From Palsa-504 sp963822765 (lineage in GTDB: Bacteria; Actinomycetota; Actinomycetes; Streptosporangiales; Streptosporangiaceae), in NCBI GenBank assembly GCA_963822765.1, contig CAWGJL010000056.1, positions 1 through 64,000 of the forward strand: a stretch of 64,000 nt of DNA, read 5' to 3'. Position numbers and translations under genes: made by a program. A model generated the notes under the pieces. That model was not told the DNA's origin and did not search any database. It saw nothing but the letters and a program-made list of their open reading frames with translations. Within the stretch, counting starts at the first letter, position 1. Each line of letters begins with the position of its first letter. Of this stretch, positions 7,544 to 15,603 are shown one piece after another.

Positions 7544-8837
7544 ACAATCTTTCTTCCGAACGGACCGTGGTACACGCCTGCGGTCCGGCGCGTGTCGCCC
7601 GCCGGGATCGCAGTGCTGGTCTGGCCGCCTGCGGCGGCGGTGTTGGCCTGGCCGCCTGCGGCGGCGGGCCGATCAGGACGTACGCCGCCGCGGCACACAG
7701 CTCGAGGCCGGCCGCGACGAACAGGCAGGCGGTCACGGACCGGCCGGCCAGCGGACCTGCGAGCGCCGCCCCGGCGGCCAGCCCGCCGATCTTCAGGCTC
7801 GCCGCCGTGGTGAAGATCTGGCCGCGCATGTGCTCGGGGGACTCCCGGTGCCGCACCGCGAACAGCGCGGTCAGCTGCGGCCCCTCGCCGATCCCGCCCA
7901 GCGCGACCGCGGCCAGGGTCAGCCAGCCCGGCGCAGCCGCCGCCGCGGCCATGCTGACCCCGATCACCACCGTGCTGGCCAGGACCCGAACGTCCGGCTG
8001 GCCACGCGGCGGCCGGCGCGCCAGGATCCAGTTGGCGATGAGCGAGGCGGCCGCGATCGCGCTGATCAGCAGCGCGCCACGGGCCGATCCGCCCAGCCGC
8101 TGCGCGCCGAGCACGGGGCAGCACACCAGGAGCATCCCGATTCCGGCGTAGGACACCACGGACGTGACCGTGGCCCGCAGCAGCGGGCGCCGGGTGACGA
8201 TGGCCGCGAACCCCGCGGCCACCTGCCGGTGCGGGGCCGGGCGCGGCCCGCTGACCTGCGCCGGGCGATAGCGTGAGAGCCAGCAGGCCGACGGAACGGC
8301 CAGGGCGACCAGGGCCGCCGAGACCAGGACCGCGGTCCGGGCGCCGACCCCGGCGGCGATCACGGCGGCCAGCGCCGGGCCGGCCAGGCTGGCCACGCTG
8401 TAGGTCATGGCGTCGAGCGCGAAGCCGCGGCTCAGTGCGGACCCGGTCACGACGCGGGGCAGCTGCGAGGTCCAGCCGCCCGCCACCGCCGGGTTGAACA
8501 GGCCGGCGGCCAGGGCGATCACCACGACCAGCGGTACCGGCAGCCGGCCCACCGCGGCCGCCAGCGCGATGACGCCCAGCGCGTAGGCGGCCAGGGTCAG
8601 GGCGAGCACCCGGTCCGGGCGCGGGCTGCGGTCCAGCAGCGCGCCGAATAGCGGGCCGCCCACGGCCGCGGCGACGGTCAGGGCAGCCAGCAGCGCGGAG
8701 CCGACGGCGGCCCTGCCGGTCACCGCGAACCCTAGGAGCAGCAGCGCCGGGCCCGTCATCTCATCGCCCGCCCGGGAGGCCGCCGCGCCGCCCAGGTACT
8801 TCCACAGCGCTCGTCCCGTTGTGTAACTAGATTCCAC
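7539..8837 (-). CDS. MFS transporter, probable drug efflux
   Basis: A 432-residue hydrophobic protein with about 12 predicted membrane spans (for example ALLLLGFAVTGRAAVGSALL, VRVLASTVVIGVSMAAAAAA) and an MFS signature-like loop GGPLFGALLDRSPRPDR after span 2. The GTG start at 8837 lies inside a divergent promoter shared with the CGNR regulator. The cytoplasmic tail holds a duplicated PPPQAARP encoded by a 20-bp direct repeat (7619-7638 and 7646-7665), a local tandem duplication. The substrate is unknown. Pairing with a divergent CGNR regulator and an inverted-repeat operator suggests inducible export. Confidence 0.8.
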   Translation of the reverse strand: MESSYTTGRALWKYLGGAAASRAGDEMTGPALLLLGFAVTGRAAVGSALLAALTVAAAVGGPLFGALLDRSPRPDRVLALTLAAYALGVIALAAAVGRLPVPLVVVIALAAGLFNPAVAGGWTSQLPRVVTGSALSRGFALDAMTYSVASLAGPALAAVIAAGVGARTAVLVSAALVALAVPSACWLSRYRPAQVSGPRPAPHRQVAAGFAAIVTRRPLLRATVTSVVSYAGIGMLLVCCPVLGAQRLGGSARGALLISAIAAASLIANWILARRPPRGQPDVRVLASTVVIGVSMAAAAAAPGWLTLAAVALGGIGEGPQLTALFAVRHRESPEHMRGQIFTTAASLKIGGLAAGAALAGPLAGRSVTACLFVAAGLELCAAAAYVLIGPPPQAARPTPPPQAARPALRSRRATRAGPQACTTVRSEERLL

Positions 8838-8860
8838 AAAAACACGTTACACTATCTCGC
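8821..8860. promoter_or_regulatory. divergent promoter with inverted-repeat operator
   Basis: GTGTAAC at 8821-8827 and its exact reverse complement GTTACAC at 8846-8852 flank the MFS start codon region. The right arm overlaps a -10-like TACACT (8848-8853), which lies seven bases before the GTG of the CGNR gene at 8861, so that gene is probably leaderless. The arrangement suggests one regulator controlling both divergent genes. Which protein binds is not shown by the sequence. Confidence 0.55.
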
Positions 8861-9445
8861 GTGACCAACCAGGGTGCCCCGCTGGGCAGCGTGCACGGCA
8901 CCGCGCAGCGGGCGGCCGACATCCTCGCCGTGCTGCTGCCCCGGGCGGGTAACCGGCTCTCGCCTGGCAGCGCCGAGGAGCGCGCGGCGGTGATCGACGT
9001 GCTGGGCGCGCACGGTGAGCCGGAGCCGATCGAGATCTCCCCGGCCTCGCTGGAGTTGCTGCGCCAGGCCGCACTGGAACTGCGGGAGGTCTTCACCGCC
9101 GAGGATGCGACTGCGGCCGCGACGGTGATCAACAGCCTGCTCGCCGGACGCGCTCATCCGCCGCGGCTTACCAGTCACGGCGGGACGTCCGGCTGGCACC
9201 TGCACGTGGACAGCAGCGACGACGCCCTGTGGGGCGAAACGATCCTGACCTCGTCCTGCCTAGCCCTGGCCGTGCTACTGGCCGAGCGGCAGGCCCCGCC
9301 GGCCGGCATCTGCGCGTCGCCGCCCTGCGCCAGGCCGTTCGTGAACGTGGGCCGGGGCGCCGCGCGGCGTTACTGCTCGGCCGCCTGCGGCACTCGCGAG
9401 CGGGTCGCCGCCTACCGCCAGGCCCGCCACGCCGCCCGATCATGA
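8861..9445 (+). CDS. CGNR zinc-finger regulator (ABATE domain)
   Basis: A 194-residue protein. The C-terminal motif PPCARPFVNVGRGAARRYC followed by SAACGTRERVAAYR is the CGNR zinc finger (here with CGTR rather than CGNR), predicted to bind DNA. The N-terminal part (about residues 20-140) has the ABATE stress-response domain layout, a possible ligand-sensing region. The GTG at 8861 has no Shine-Dalgarno and sits seven bases after a -10 box. It is divergent from the MFS gene and overlaps its control region, so it is likely to regulate that transporter and itself. The ligand is unknown. Confidence 0.85.
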   Translation: MTNQGAPLGSVHGTAQRAADILAVLLPRAGNRLSPGSAEERAAVIDVLGAHGEPEPIEISPASLELLRQAALELREVFTAEDATAAATVINSLLAGRAHPPRLTSHGGTSGWHLHVDSSDDALWGETILTSSCLALAVLLAERQAPPAGICASPPCARPFVNVGRGAARRYCSAACGTRERVAAYRQARHAARS

Positions 9446-9458
9446 AAAGCTTGGGAGC

Positions 9459-10469
9459 ATGGAATACGTCAACCTGGGCCGTTCGGGCCTGTCGGTAAGC
9501 CGCCTCTGCCTGGGCACGATGAACTTCGGGCCGCTGACCCCGCCTGCCGAGGCGCACGAGATCATGGATCACGCGCACGAGATCGGCATCAACTTCTTCG
9601 ACACCGCCAACCGCTACGGCGGCGCGCAGAGCCCGCCCGGCCAGCTCACCCAGCTGGCCGGGGCCCATGCGGGCTGGACCGAGGAGATCATCGGCGACTG
9701 GTTCGCGGGCGGCAGCGGGCGGCGGGAGCGGACCGTGCTCGCCACCAAGCTCTACGGGGCGATGGGGGACTGGCCCAACGAGGGCCGGCTGTCCGCGCTG
9801 AACATCCGGCGCGCCTGCGACGCGTCGCTACGCCGGCTTCGCACCGATCACATCGACCTGTACCAGATGCATCACATCGACCGGGACACCATGTGGGACG
9901 AGATCTGGCAGGCGATGGAGGTGCTCGTCGCCCAGGGCAAGATCATCTACGTCGGCTCGTCCAACTTCGCGGGCTGGCATATCGCGCAGGCCAACGACAC
10001 CGCGGCCGCCCGCGGGTTCTTCGGCCTGGTCAGCGAGCAGTCCATCTACAACCTGCTGACCAGGGAGATCGAACTGGAGGTGCTGCCCGCGGCGATCGAG
10101 TACGGCGTCGGCGTCATCCCGTGGTCCCCGCTGGACGGCGGGCTGCTCGGCGGCGTGCTCCGCAAGGAGCGTTCCGCTGGTGCGCGCCGCCTGGCGGGCC
10201 GGGCCCGCGAGACGCTCGAGCGGCACCGCGAGCAGATCGAGGGTTACGAGGGCCTGTGCGACGAACTCGGCGAGGAGCCGGCCAACGTGGCACTGGCCTG
10301 GCTGCTGCACCAGGAGGGTGTCACCGGGCCGATCATCGGGCCGCGTACCCTCGCCCAGCTCGACGACGCGCAGCGTGCGGTGACCCTGGAACTCGGCGAC
10401 GACGTGCTCAAGCGACTCGACGACCTGTTCCCCGGTTACCGTCCCGCCCCGGAGCACTACGCCTGGTGA
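9459..10469 (+). CDS. aldo/keto reductase
   Basis: A 336-residue NADPH-dependent oxidoreductase with a TIM-barrel fold. The catalytic tetrad can be followed: Asp and Tyr in FFDTANRYGG, Lys in VLATKLYG, His in YQMHHID; the C-terminal cofactor loop is EGVTGPIIGPRTLAQL. The N-terminal strand MEYVNLGRSGLSVSRLCLG is typical of the YhdN/Kv-beta-like group. It starts 13 bases after the CGNR gene, so the two may be cotranscribed, and its stop overlaps the GTG of the ltrA gene. The physiological substrate is unknown. Confidence 0.9.
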   Translation: MEYVNLGRSGLSVSRLCLGTMNFGPLTPPAEAHEIMDHAHEIGINFFDTANRYGGAQSPPGQLTQLAGAHAGWTEEIIGDWFAGGSGRRERTVLATKLYGAMGDWPNEGRLSALNIRRACDASLRRLRTDHIDLYQMHHIDRDTMWDEIWQAMEVLVAQGKIIYVGSSNFAGWHIAQANDTAAARGFFGLVSEQSIYNLLTREIELEVLPAAIEYGVGVIPWSPLDGGLLGGVLRKERSAGARRLAGRARETLERHREQIEGYEGLCDELGEEPANVALAWLLHQEGVTGPIIGPRTLAQLDDAQRAVTLELGDDVLKRLDDLFPGYRPAPEHYAW

Positions 10470-11641
10470 GCTTGGTAAGCGCCCCGCCGCGGACCCCTCG
10501 TCTGCTGCGGGACCGGACGGGCGTGCAGCGGGTCACGAACATCGAGCTGTTCTTCGACCTGGTGTACGTGTTCGCCATCACTCAGCTGTCGCATTACCTG
10601 CTCGGCCACGCTAACCTGCGCGGCGCGCTGCAGGCCGGCCTGCTCCTGCTGATGGTCTGGCTGGTCTGGGCGTACACGACCTGGGTCACCAACTGGCTCG
10701 ACCCGGACCAGATGGCGGTGCGCCTGCTGCTCGTGGCGTTGATGCTGGCCAGCCTGGCCCTGTCGGTGTCACTGCCGAGGGCGTTCGAAGACCTGGGCCT
10801 GTGGGTCGGCGCGGCGTACGCGGTGCAGCAGATCGGCCGCACCGTGTTCATGATGATCGCGTTGCGCGGGCATCGGCTGGAGGCCAACTTCCAGCGCATC
10901 CTGTCCTGGTGCGTGGCCAGCAGCGCGCTGGCCGTCGCCGGCGGCCTGGCCCACGGCAACGCCCGGGCCCTGCTGTGGCTCGGCTCGGTCTGCGTCGACC
11001 TGCTCGGCGGGGTGGTCGGCTTCTACACGCCGGGCCTGGGCCGGTCCCGCACCTCCGACTGGACCATCGAGGGCGGCCACTTCGCCGAGCGCTGCCAGGG
11101 GTTCGTGCTGATCGCGCTGGGCGAGTCGATCGTCATCATCGGCGCCACGCTGACCGAGAAGCCGGTCACCGCCGCCAACGTGGCCGCGTTCGTGGTCGCG
11201 TTCATCGGCTCGGTGGCGCTGTGGTGGCTGTACTTCGACCGGAGCGCCGAGGCCGCGGCGCAGAAGATCGCCCGCTCGGATGACCCGGGCCGGCTGGGCC
11301 GTTCGGCCTACCACCTGATCCATCCCGTGATGGTGGCGGGCATCATCGTCGCGGCGGCCGCCGACCAGAAGGTCCTGTCCCAGCCGGGTGCAACCGCCAG
11401 CACGTCGTCAGCCTGGATGATCCTCGGCGGCCCGGCCCTGTTCCTGGCCGGGCACGCCGCGTTCAAGCGGGTGGTGTGGCGCACCGTGTCCTGGCCTCGA
11501 TTGACCGGGGTCGCCGCGCTCGCGTTGCTGGGCCTGGCCGCCACGGCGATCCCCGAGCTCGGGCTGGCCGCGTGCGCCGCGGGCGTGGTCGCCGCCGTGG
11601 CCGCCACCGACCGGCTGCCCGGGGTGCACCCGCCGGACTGA
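10466..11641 (+). CDS. low-temperature requirement protein A (LtrA family)
   Basis: A membrane protein of about 391 residues from GTG 10466, which overlaps the aldo/keto reductase stop (GTGA); the frame is open upstream but is a shadow there. The family hallmark VTNIELFFDLVYVFAITQLS follows a short cytoplasmic N-terminus, and there are about 10 membrane spans; further typical segments are FAERCQGFVLIALGESIVII and YHLIHPVMVAGIIV. LtrA proteins were named from a cold-growth phenotype in Listeria; their biochemical role is not established. The overlap with the upstream gene argues for co-translation. Confidence 0.9.
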   Translation: MSLVSAPPRTPRLLRDRTGVQRVTNIELFFDLVYVFAITQLSHYLLGHANLRGALQAGLLLLMVWLVWAYTTWVTNWLDPDQMAVRLLLVALMLASLALSVSLPRAFEDLGLWVGAAYAVQQIGRTVFMMIALRGHRLEANFQRILSWCVASSALAVAGGLAHGNARALLWLGSVCVDLLGGVVGFYTPGLGRSRTSDWTIEGGHFAERCQGFVLIALGESIVIIGATLTEKPVTAANVAAFVVAFIGSVALWWLYFDRSAEAAAQKIARSDDPGRLGRSAYHLIHPVMVAGIIVAAAADQKVLSQPGATASTSSAWMILGGPALFLAGHAAFKRVVWRTVSWPRLTGVAALALLGLAATAIPELGLAACAAGVVAAVAATDRLPGVHPPD

Positions 11642-11715
11642 TTCCTACCGCTTGCGTCCCGGCGGTTTTGCCTTGCGTCGCGGAAAGCTCGTCAGTCACG
11701 GAATCCCAGGGTCGG

Positions 11716-12597
11716 TCACGTTTCCTTGATGATCTCGGCCAGGAACTGCGGGGTCTGAGCGGGCGTGAGAGCCTCGGTGGACAGGTGGTTCATGACCTCG
11801 AGATAGTGATCCACGTCTTCGCGTTTGTCCAGGTAGAGGGCGCTCGTGAGCTGCTCGATGTACACCACGTCCGGCACGTCATCGTCACCGAAGCGCAGCA
11901 CGGTGAACGACCCGCCGGCCGCGGCGTGCCCGCCCCGGCTGAACGGTACCACCTGGATGGTGACGTGACGCAGTTCGGAGACCTCGATGAGCCGGTTCAG
12001 CTGCCCCCGCATCACCGCCCGGCCGCCGAAGGGGCGGCGCAGCGCCCCTTCGTCGAGGACCGCCCATACCTGCGGTGGCCGGGGCCCGGTGAGCAGGTCC
12101 TGGCGCTTGAGCCTCAGGCCCACCCGCCGGTCGATCTCGTCGGCGGGTGCGCCGGTGTTGCCGAGCAGCGTGACCGCTTGAGCATAGGCCTCGGTCTGGA
12201 ACAAGCCGTGCACGAACTGCAGCTCGAACGCGCGGATAACCGAGGCGGCGGCCTCCAGGCCGAGATACTCCTCGAACCAGTCGGTCATGATGTCGCCGCC
12301 GTACTTGGACCACCAGCCCGGGGCATTCGCCTGCCGGGCCAGCGTCATCAGCCCGCCCCGGGACTCCTCGTCGGTGATCCCGTACAGGTCGAGCAGATCG
12401 GCGACGTCACGTTCCTTGAATCCGACCTTGCCGTTCTCCATGCGGCTGATCTTCGACCGGGACGCCCTGATCTCGTAGCCAGCGCGGTCCGGCGAGATCC
12501 CGGCCGCCTCGCGGAAGCGGTGCAACTGGTTGCCGAGGATCATCCGCGGCACGGTGGGCCCGGATATGTCGGCAGGTGGCTCGCCGTCCGTGGTCAT
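11716..12597 (-). CDS. XRE-family regulator with DUF5753 domain
   Basis: About 293 residues from ATG 12597. An N-terminal XRE helix-turn-helix (GNQLHRFREAAGISPDRAGY, then SRSKISRMENGKVGF) is followed by the DUF5753 effector domain (FELQFVHGLFQTEAYAQAV, VPFSRGGHAAAGGSFTVLRF, VYIEQLTSALYLDK). Such proteins are abundant in Streptomyces-like actinomycetes and are nearly always paired with a DUF397 protein, as here (12718-13020 upstream). The usual proposal is a regulator/partner pair linked to development or secondary metabolism; the target of this one is unknown. Confidence 0.9.
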   Translation of the reverse strand: MTTDGEPPADISGPTVPRMILGNQLHRFREAAGISPDRAGYEIRASRSKISRMENGKVGFKERDVADLLDLYGITDEESRGGLMTLARQANAPGWWSKYGGDIMTDWFEEYLGLEAAASVIRAFELQFVHGLFQTEAYAQAVTLLGNTGAPADEIDRRVGLRLKRQDLLTGPRPPQVWAVLDEGALRRPFGGRAVMRGQLNRLIEVSELRHVTIQVVPFSRGGHAAAGGSFTVLRFGDDDVPDVVYIEQLTSALYLDKREDVDHYLEVMNHLSTEALTPAQTPQFLAEIIKET

Positions 12598-12717
12598 CCT
12601 TGCTCCGAGAGCCGGTACGTTAACGCTCAGTGCCCGCTCGCCCTGCCGACCGGTCACCGCCGTGCCGCCGCCGCCCGTAAGCCGAACGACAACAGCGGAT
12701 GCACATGCAGCACGATA

Positions 12718-13020
12718 TCACCGCGCCATCACATCGTCAGGCGACCATAAGTGACATATGGGTAATAACGTGACACTACCACCGGGGTTGCGGTGCAAGT
12801 CATCGAACTCGCCGTTCTTCACCCCGGTCAAGAACGCCGTGATCTCGGCTCGCGTGTAAATCAGCGCCGGGCCCGAAGGGTGCCGGGAATTGCGGAGGGC
12901 GATCGCGCCATCGCCTAGCTCGGCGACCTCGACACAGCTCCCGCTGGGATTGCTCGCTGTGCTCTTGCGCCAGGCCGCCCCTACCAGCTGATCAGCGGGG
13001 ATGCCGTTGTTGAACTGCAT
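12718..13020 (-). CDS. DUF397 domain protein
   Basis: A 100-residue protein with the DUF397 core: AAWRKSTASNPSGSCVEVAE, then GAIALRNSRHPSGPALIYTRAEITAFL split over residues 38-64. DUF397 proteins are small partners of XRE-DUF5753 regulators. Here it is upstream of its partner on the same strand, 120 bases apart, so the order is DUF397 then regulator. The start ATG at 13020 is preceded in the mRNA by AAGGAGAACG, a good ribosome-binding site. Beyond about residue 75 the sequence departs from the family and may be neutral tail. Confidence 0.9.
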   Translation of the reverse strand: MQFNNGIPADQLVGAAWRKSTASNPSGSCVEVAELGDGAIALRNSRHPSGPALIYTRAEITAFLTGVKNGEFDDLHRNPGGSVTLLPICHLWSPDDVMAR

Positions 13021-13435
13021 CGTTCTCCTTGCTTCTCATTTCGTGGGAATTCCGGACCCCGCGCGGCCGGGCCCGTGGCCGGGGCGTCCACCATGTGCAC
13101 AGCGCATCCTAACAGAGCAAATGCAAATGCATCCGAACATGCAACCAAGTCGCGGCGCCTGCTGCGGGTACCCGTACCTGGCCTGCGACGAGAGCAAAAA
13201 GCTGTCGTTTATAGTAGCTCACAGTAGTTGTATGAGCCCGATTGGTGACAGCGTGGGCGCCGCGTCCGCGCCTCCTGGTATGGTCGCACCTCGTGACCGA
13301 GGGTGTTAGCGTGACGCAGTTCACGACCGGGTAAACGCGCGGGCCCGCCCTGCCACCCGCCCGTAACGATCCCGTAGCGCTCGATTCCTAGCCTTGAATT
13401 GTAGATAGCAAGGAAAGCGCACAAAGGGGTGCGAA
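13021..13435. other. gene-poor intergenic stretch
   Basis: No convincing gene in 415 bases. It is less GC-rich than its surroundings and has AT-rich patches such as gcaaatgcaaatgcatcc (13118-13135) and tttatagtagctca (13209-13222), likely promoter DNA for the DUF397 operon on one strand and perhaps the small membrane protein on the other. I find no clear terminator or operator. Confidence 0.4.
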
Positions 13436-13660
13436 ATGCTTCAACGGGGACTGTTCTGTGCCGCCGCTGCGGTAATGGCCTGCGCCATCGGCGCGGCCGT
13501 GCTCCAGCTAGCGGTCCTGATTCTCGGTATGTCTTCTCCGGTCGCGATTACCGTGATCACCCTGGTGGCTCTCGCCGGCCTCAATTCGCTGCGCCGGCGC
13601 CTGCGGGCCACCGCCCGGCACCGATTCGGCCCGAGAAATCCGCACGGCATCCACCGCTAA
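13436..13660 (+). CDS. small hydrophobic protein, unknown
   Basis: A 74-residue protein of which residues 5-50 are two consecutive hydrophobic segments (FCAAAAVMACAIGAAVLQLA, then LILGMSSPVAITVITLVALA) followed by a basic tail RRRLRATARHR. A strong ribosome-binding sequence AAAGGGG lies seven bases before the ATG. The composition is that of an integral membrane protein with a positive-inside tail. I recognise no family. It stands alone between the DUF397 promoter region and a repeat patch. Confidence 0.5.
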   Translation: MLQRGLFCAAAAVMACAIGAAVLQLAVLILGMSSPVAITVITLVALAGLNSLRRRLRATARHRFGPRNPHGIHR

Positions 13661-13741
13661 ATGCCATCCATCCGATAAAGCCGTCGCTTATGGGTCTCCC
13701 ATGCTGCTCTGCCCCGGGTCGCTCCGGCCCTCCCTGGCCTG

Positions 13742-13874
13742 CTATCGGGGGTCGTGGCACACATGCCCCGATAGAAGGGGCCGGGGGTCCACATGCCCCA
13801 AGGGCTGAGGGCGAACGTTTGGGGGTCGTGGCACACATGCCCCGATAGAAGGTGGTCGTGGCACACGCACCCCA
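13742..13874. repeat. hairpin-containing direct repeats
   Basis: A 31-bp unit is present twice without change (13747-13777 and 13821-13851). Shortened versions occur at 13783-13800 and 13852-13874. The first full copy is extended into a stem: CTATCGGGG (13742-13750) pairs with CCCCGATAG (13766-13774). The patch occupies the gap between the small membrane protein and the nitroreductase, which transcribes toward it. Translations across it are low-complexity echoes of the repeat, so I take it as non-coding. Confidence 0.7.
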
Positions 13875-13938
13875 GACGGCGGGCGCGGGCCCGCCGCTAG
13901 GGCGGCGCGGGTCCGCAAGGTCCGCGGGTCGAGGCGCG

Positions 13939-14448
13939 CTACCAGCGGCCGCGGTGGACGACGTCGCTGAACGGGCGCCGGTCGGGATGGCGGATCGGGG
14001 CCAGCGACCGGTCGGCCGGGTAGCCGAGTGAGATGAGGAAGGCCCAGTCACGGTCCTCGGGGAAGCCCAGCAGGTCGCGGGCCAGCGGCAGGTCAGCCAC
14101 CCCGGCGTGGCAGCTGCCGATGCCCAGATCGGCGGCGGCCAGCAGCATGGCCATGGTCGCCTGGCCCAGATCGAGCTGGGCCCGGCCGAACGGATTGTCG
14201 GCCTGGGGCCCGATCAGCACGATGGTGGCGGCCGAGCCGGCCACGTGACCGGCGCCGCGCCAGACCCGGGCCAGCGCCCGGAGCTGCTCGCGATCGGTGA
14301 CCACGATGAAGTCCCACGGCTGCCAGTTCTGCGAGGACGGAGCCCGGCGCCCCGCCTCGAGGATCCGGTCCAGGTCGGCCGGCGCAATCGGGCGGTCGGT
14401 GAAGGACCGGACGTTGCGGCGTGCGGTGATCGCGTCCCAGGTTTCCAT
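13939..14448 (-). CDS. nitroreductase family protein
   Basis: A 169-residue FMN-dependent oxidoreductase. The N-terminal ITARRNVRSFTDRPI is the phosphate/FMN-binding RRSVR-like motif, APSSQNWQPWDFIVV the second flavin contact, and LGIGSCHAGVADL with LLGFPEDRDWAFLISLGYP the C-terminal FMN-contact region. The length is at the short end of the family. It is preceded on the same strand by the Glu/Leu dehydrogenase gene 7 bases upstream, so the two are probably one transcript. The substrate is unknown; BluB-like and general nitroreductases share these motifs. Confidence 0.85.
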   Translation of the reverse strand: METWDAITARRNVRSFTDRPIAPADLDRILEAGRRAPSSQNWQPWDFIVVTDREQLRALARVWRGAGHVAGSAATIVLIGPQADNPFGRAQLDLGQATMAMLLAAADLGIGSCHAGVADLPLARDLLGFPEDRDWAFLISLGYPADRSLAPIRHPDRRPFSDVVHRGRW

Positions 14449-14455
14449 GACGGTC

Positions 14456-15559
14456 TCAGCTCTCGGGGGCGTAGGGCGGGGCGGGCGGGGCGCCCCACCA
14501 GCCGCGCAGGAACTGTCCGGCTCGGTCGCAGGCGCCGGCCAGCGCGCCGGACGGATGACCGAGCGCCTCGCGGATGAGGCCGCCGATGGTGGCTTCGACC
14601 TTAGCCAGCACCTGGCCCGGGGTCGCGTCGGCCGCCGACCGGTAGCCGATGACCCCGCCCGCGTTGCACACGAAGTCGGGCAGCGCCACGATGCCGCGCT
14701 GGGCCAGCACGCCGGCGCCCGCCGCGGTGTACGGCGCGTTCGCCGCGGGCGCGATGACCCGCACGCTCGCCGGCAGGGATCCGGCGATCCGGGCGCTGAT
14801 CACCCCGGGCCGGGTGCCGGGGACCACCACGTCGGCCTCGACCGCCGTGAACAGCTCGCCAGGCGGCCCAGCCGCGCGGCCGTAGCGCAGGACGCAGGCA
14901 TCGCCATGCGCGCGGCGCAGTGCGAGCAGCCGCTCGACGTCCAGCCCGGCCGGGTCGGCCAGGCACCCGGCCACGGTGGAGACCGCGGCCACCCGGCCGC
15001 CGCGGCGAGTGACCTCCCGGGCCACTCCGCCGCCCACCTTGCCGAACCCCTCGATGGCCACCGAACGCCCGTGCCAGTCCCCGCCCCACCGGGCCCTCAG
15101 CGCTGCCTCGGCCGCCGTCGCGACGCCGTATCCGGTCAGCACGTCCTCGAACGGCACTCCGTCCACGACGGCGCCGATCGCGGCCGGCGAGGCCCGGTGC
15201 GCGCGCAGCGGGGTGAAGTCCTCCTCGGCCGTGCCCATGTCAGGCCCGGTGAGCAGCCGGCCGCTATCGGCCAGCGGGGCGATCTCGGCGCAGAACCGGG
15301 CCATCAGCTCGGCCTTGCCCGGACGGTCCGACGGATCCCCGCGCACGCCCGCCTTGGCCCCGCCCATCTGCTCGCCAAGCGCGGCGAACTTGTAGGTCAT
15401 GGCCCGGGCCAGCAGCGCCACCTCAGCCGCGCTGACGTCCGGCGCCAGCCGGGTTCCGCCGGCGGACTCCGCCGCGCCGGGCAGGTCGAACACCACGAAG
15501 CCGGGGACCGAGCTCAGCTCGAGGATCTCCGGTCCACCGGGAAGCGGGTCGCCTCTCAT
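14456..15559 (-). CDS. Glu/Leu/Phe/Val dehydrogenase family protein
   Basis: A 367-residue NAD(P)-dependent amino acid dehydrogenase. The catalytic region is present: MTYKFAALGEQMGGAKAG holds the substrate and catalytic lysines, LLTGPDMGTAEEDF the substrate-side aspartate, SVAIEGFGKVGGGVAREVTR the nucleotide-binding loop, and ALPDFVCNAGGVIGY the C-terminal conserved asparagine segment. It is closer in length to leucine/valine dehydrogenases than to hexameric glutamate dehydrogenase (about 450 residues). Oxidative deamination of a branched-chain or similar amino acid is therefore likely, but specificity cannot be read from sequence alone. It is the first gene before the nitroreductase. Confidence 0.85.
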   Translation of the reverse strand: MRGDPLPGGPEILELSSVPGFVVFDLPGAAESAGGTRLAPDVSAAEVALLARAMTYKFAALGEQMGGAKAGVRGDPSDRPGKAELMARFCAEIAPLADSGRLLTGPDMGTAEEDFTPLRAHRASPAAIGAVVDGVPFEDVLTGYGVATAAEAALRARWGGDWHGRSVAIEGFGKVGGGVAREVTRRGGRVAAVSTVAGCLADPAGLDVERLLALRRAHGDACVLRYGRAAGPPGELFTAVEADVVVPGTRPGVISARIAGSLPASVRVIAPAANAPYTAAGAGVLAQRGIVALPDFVCNAGGVIGYRSAADATPGQVLAKVEATIGGLIREALGHPSGALAGACDRAGQFLRGWWGAPPAPPYAPES

Positions 15560-15561
15560 GC

Positions 15562-15603
15562 CCCTCCGATCAGTGCCCTCCGATTAGCGCCCTCCGATCA
15601 GGG
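15562..15603. repeat. three tandem 14-bp repeats
   Basis: CCCTCCGATCAGTG, CCCTCCGATTAGCG and CCCTCCGATCAGGG follow one another at 15562-15575, 15576-15589 and 15590-15603. They bridge the start of the dehydrogenase gene and the end of the WYL regulator gene. The last unit contains the stop codon of the regulator, so the array may have arisen by slippage of that gene end. Confidence 0.6.

Noticed and set aside
7438..7560. T-box riboswitch before trpS
   Set aside because: There is no T-box consensus or specifier-loop layout; a Trp-codon leader peptide with terminator and antiterminator explains the region better.
13742..13874. CRISPR array
   Set aside because: Only two full units are present, spacing is irregular, the unit is itself partly palindromic with neighbouring bases, and no cas gene is near.
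13581..14051. Protein read through the 13.7 kb repeats
   Set aside because: The translation only echoes the repeat unit (YRGMCATT) and has no ribosome-binding site.
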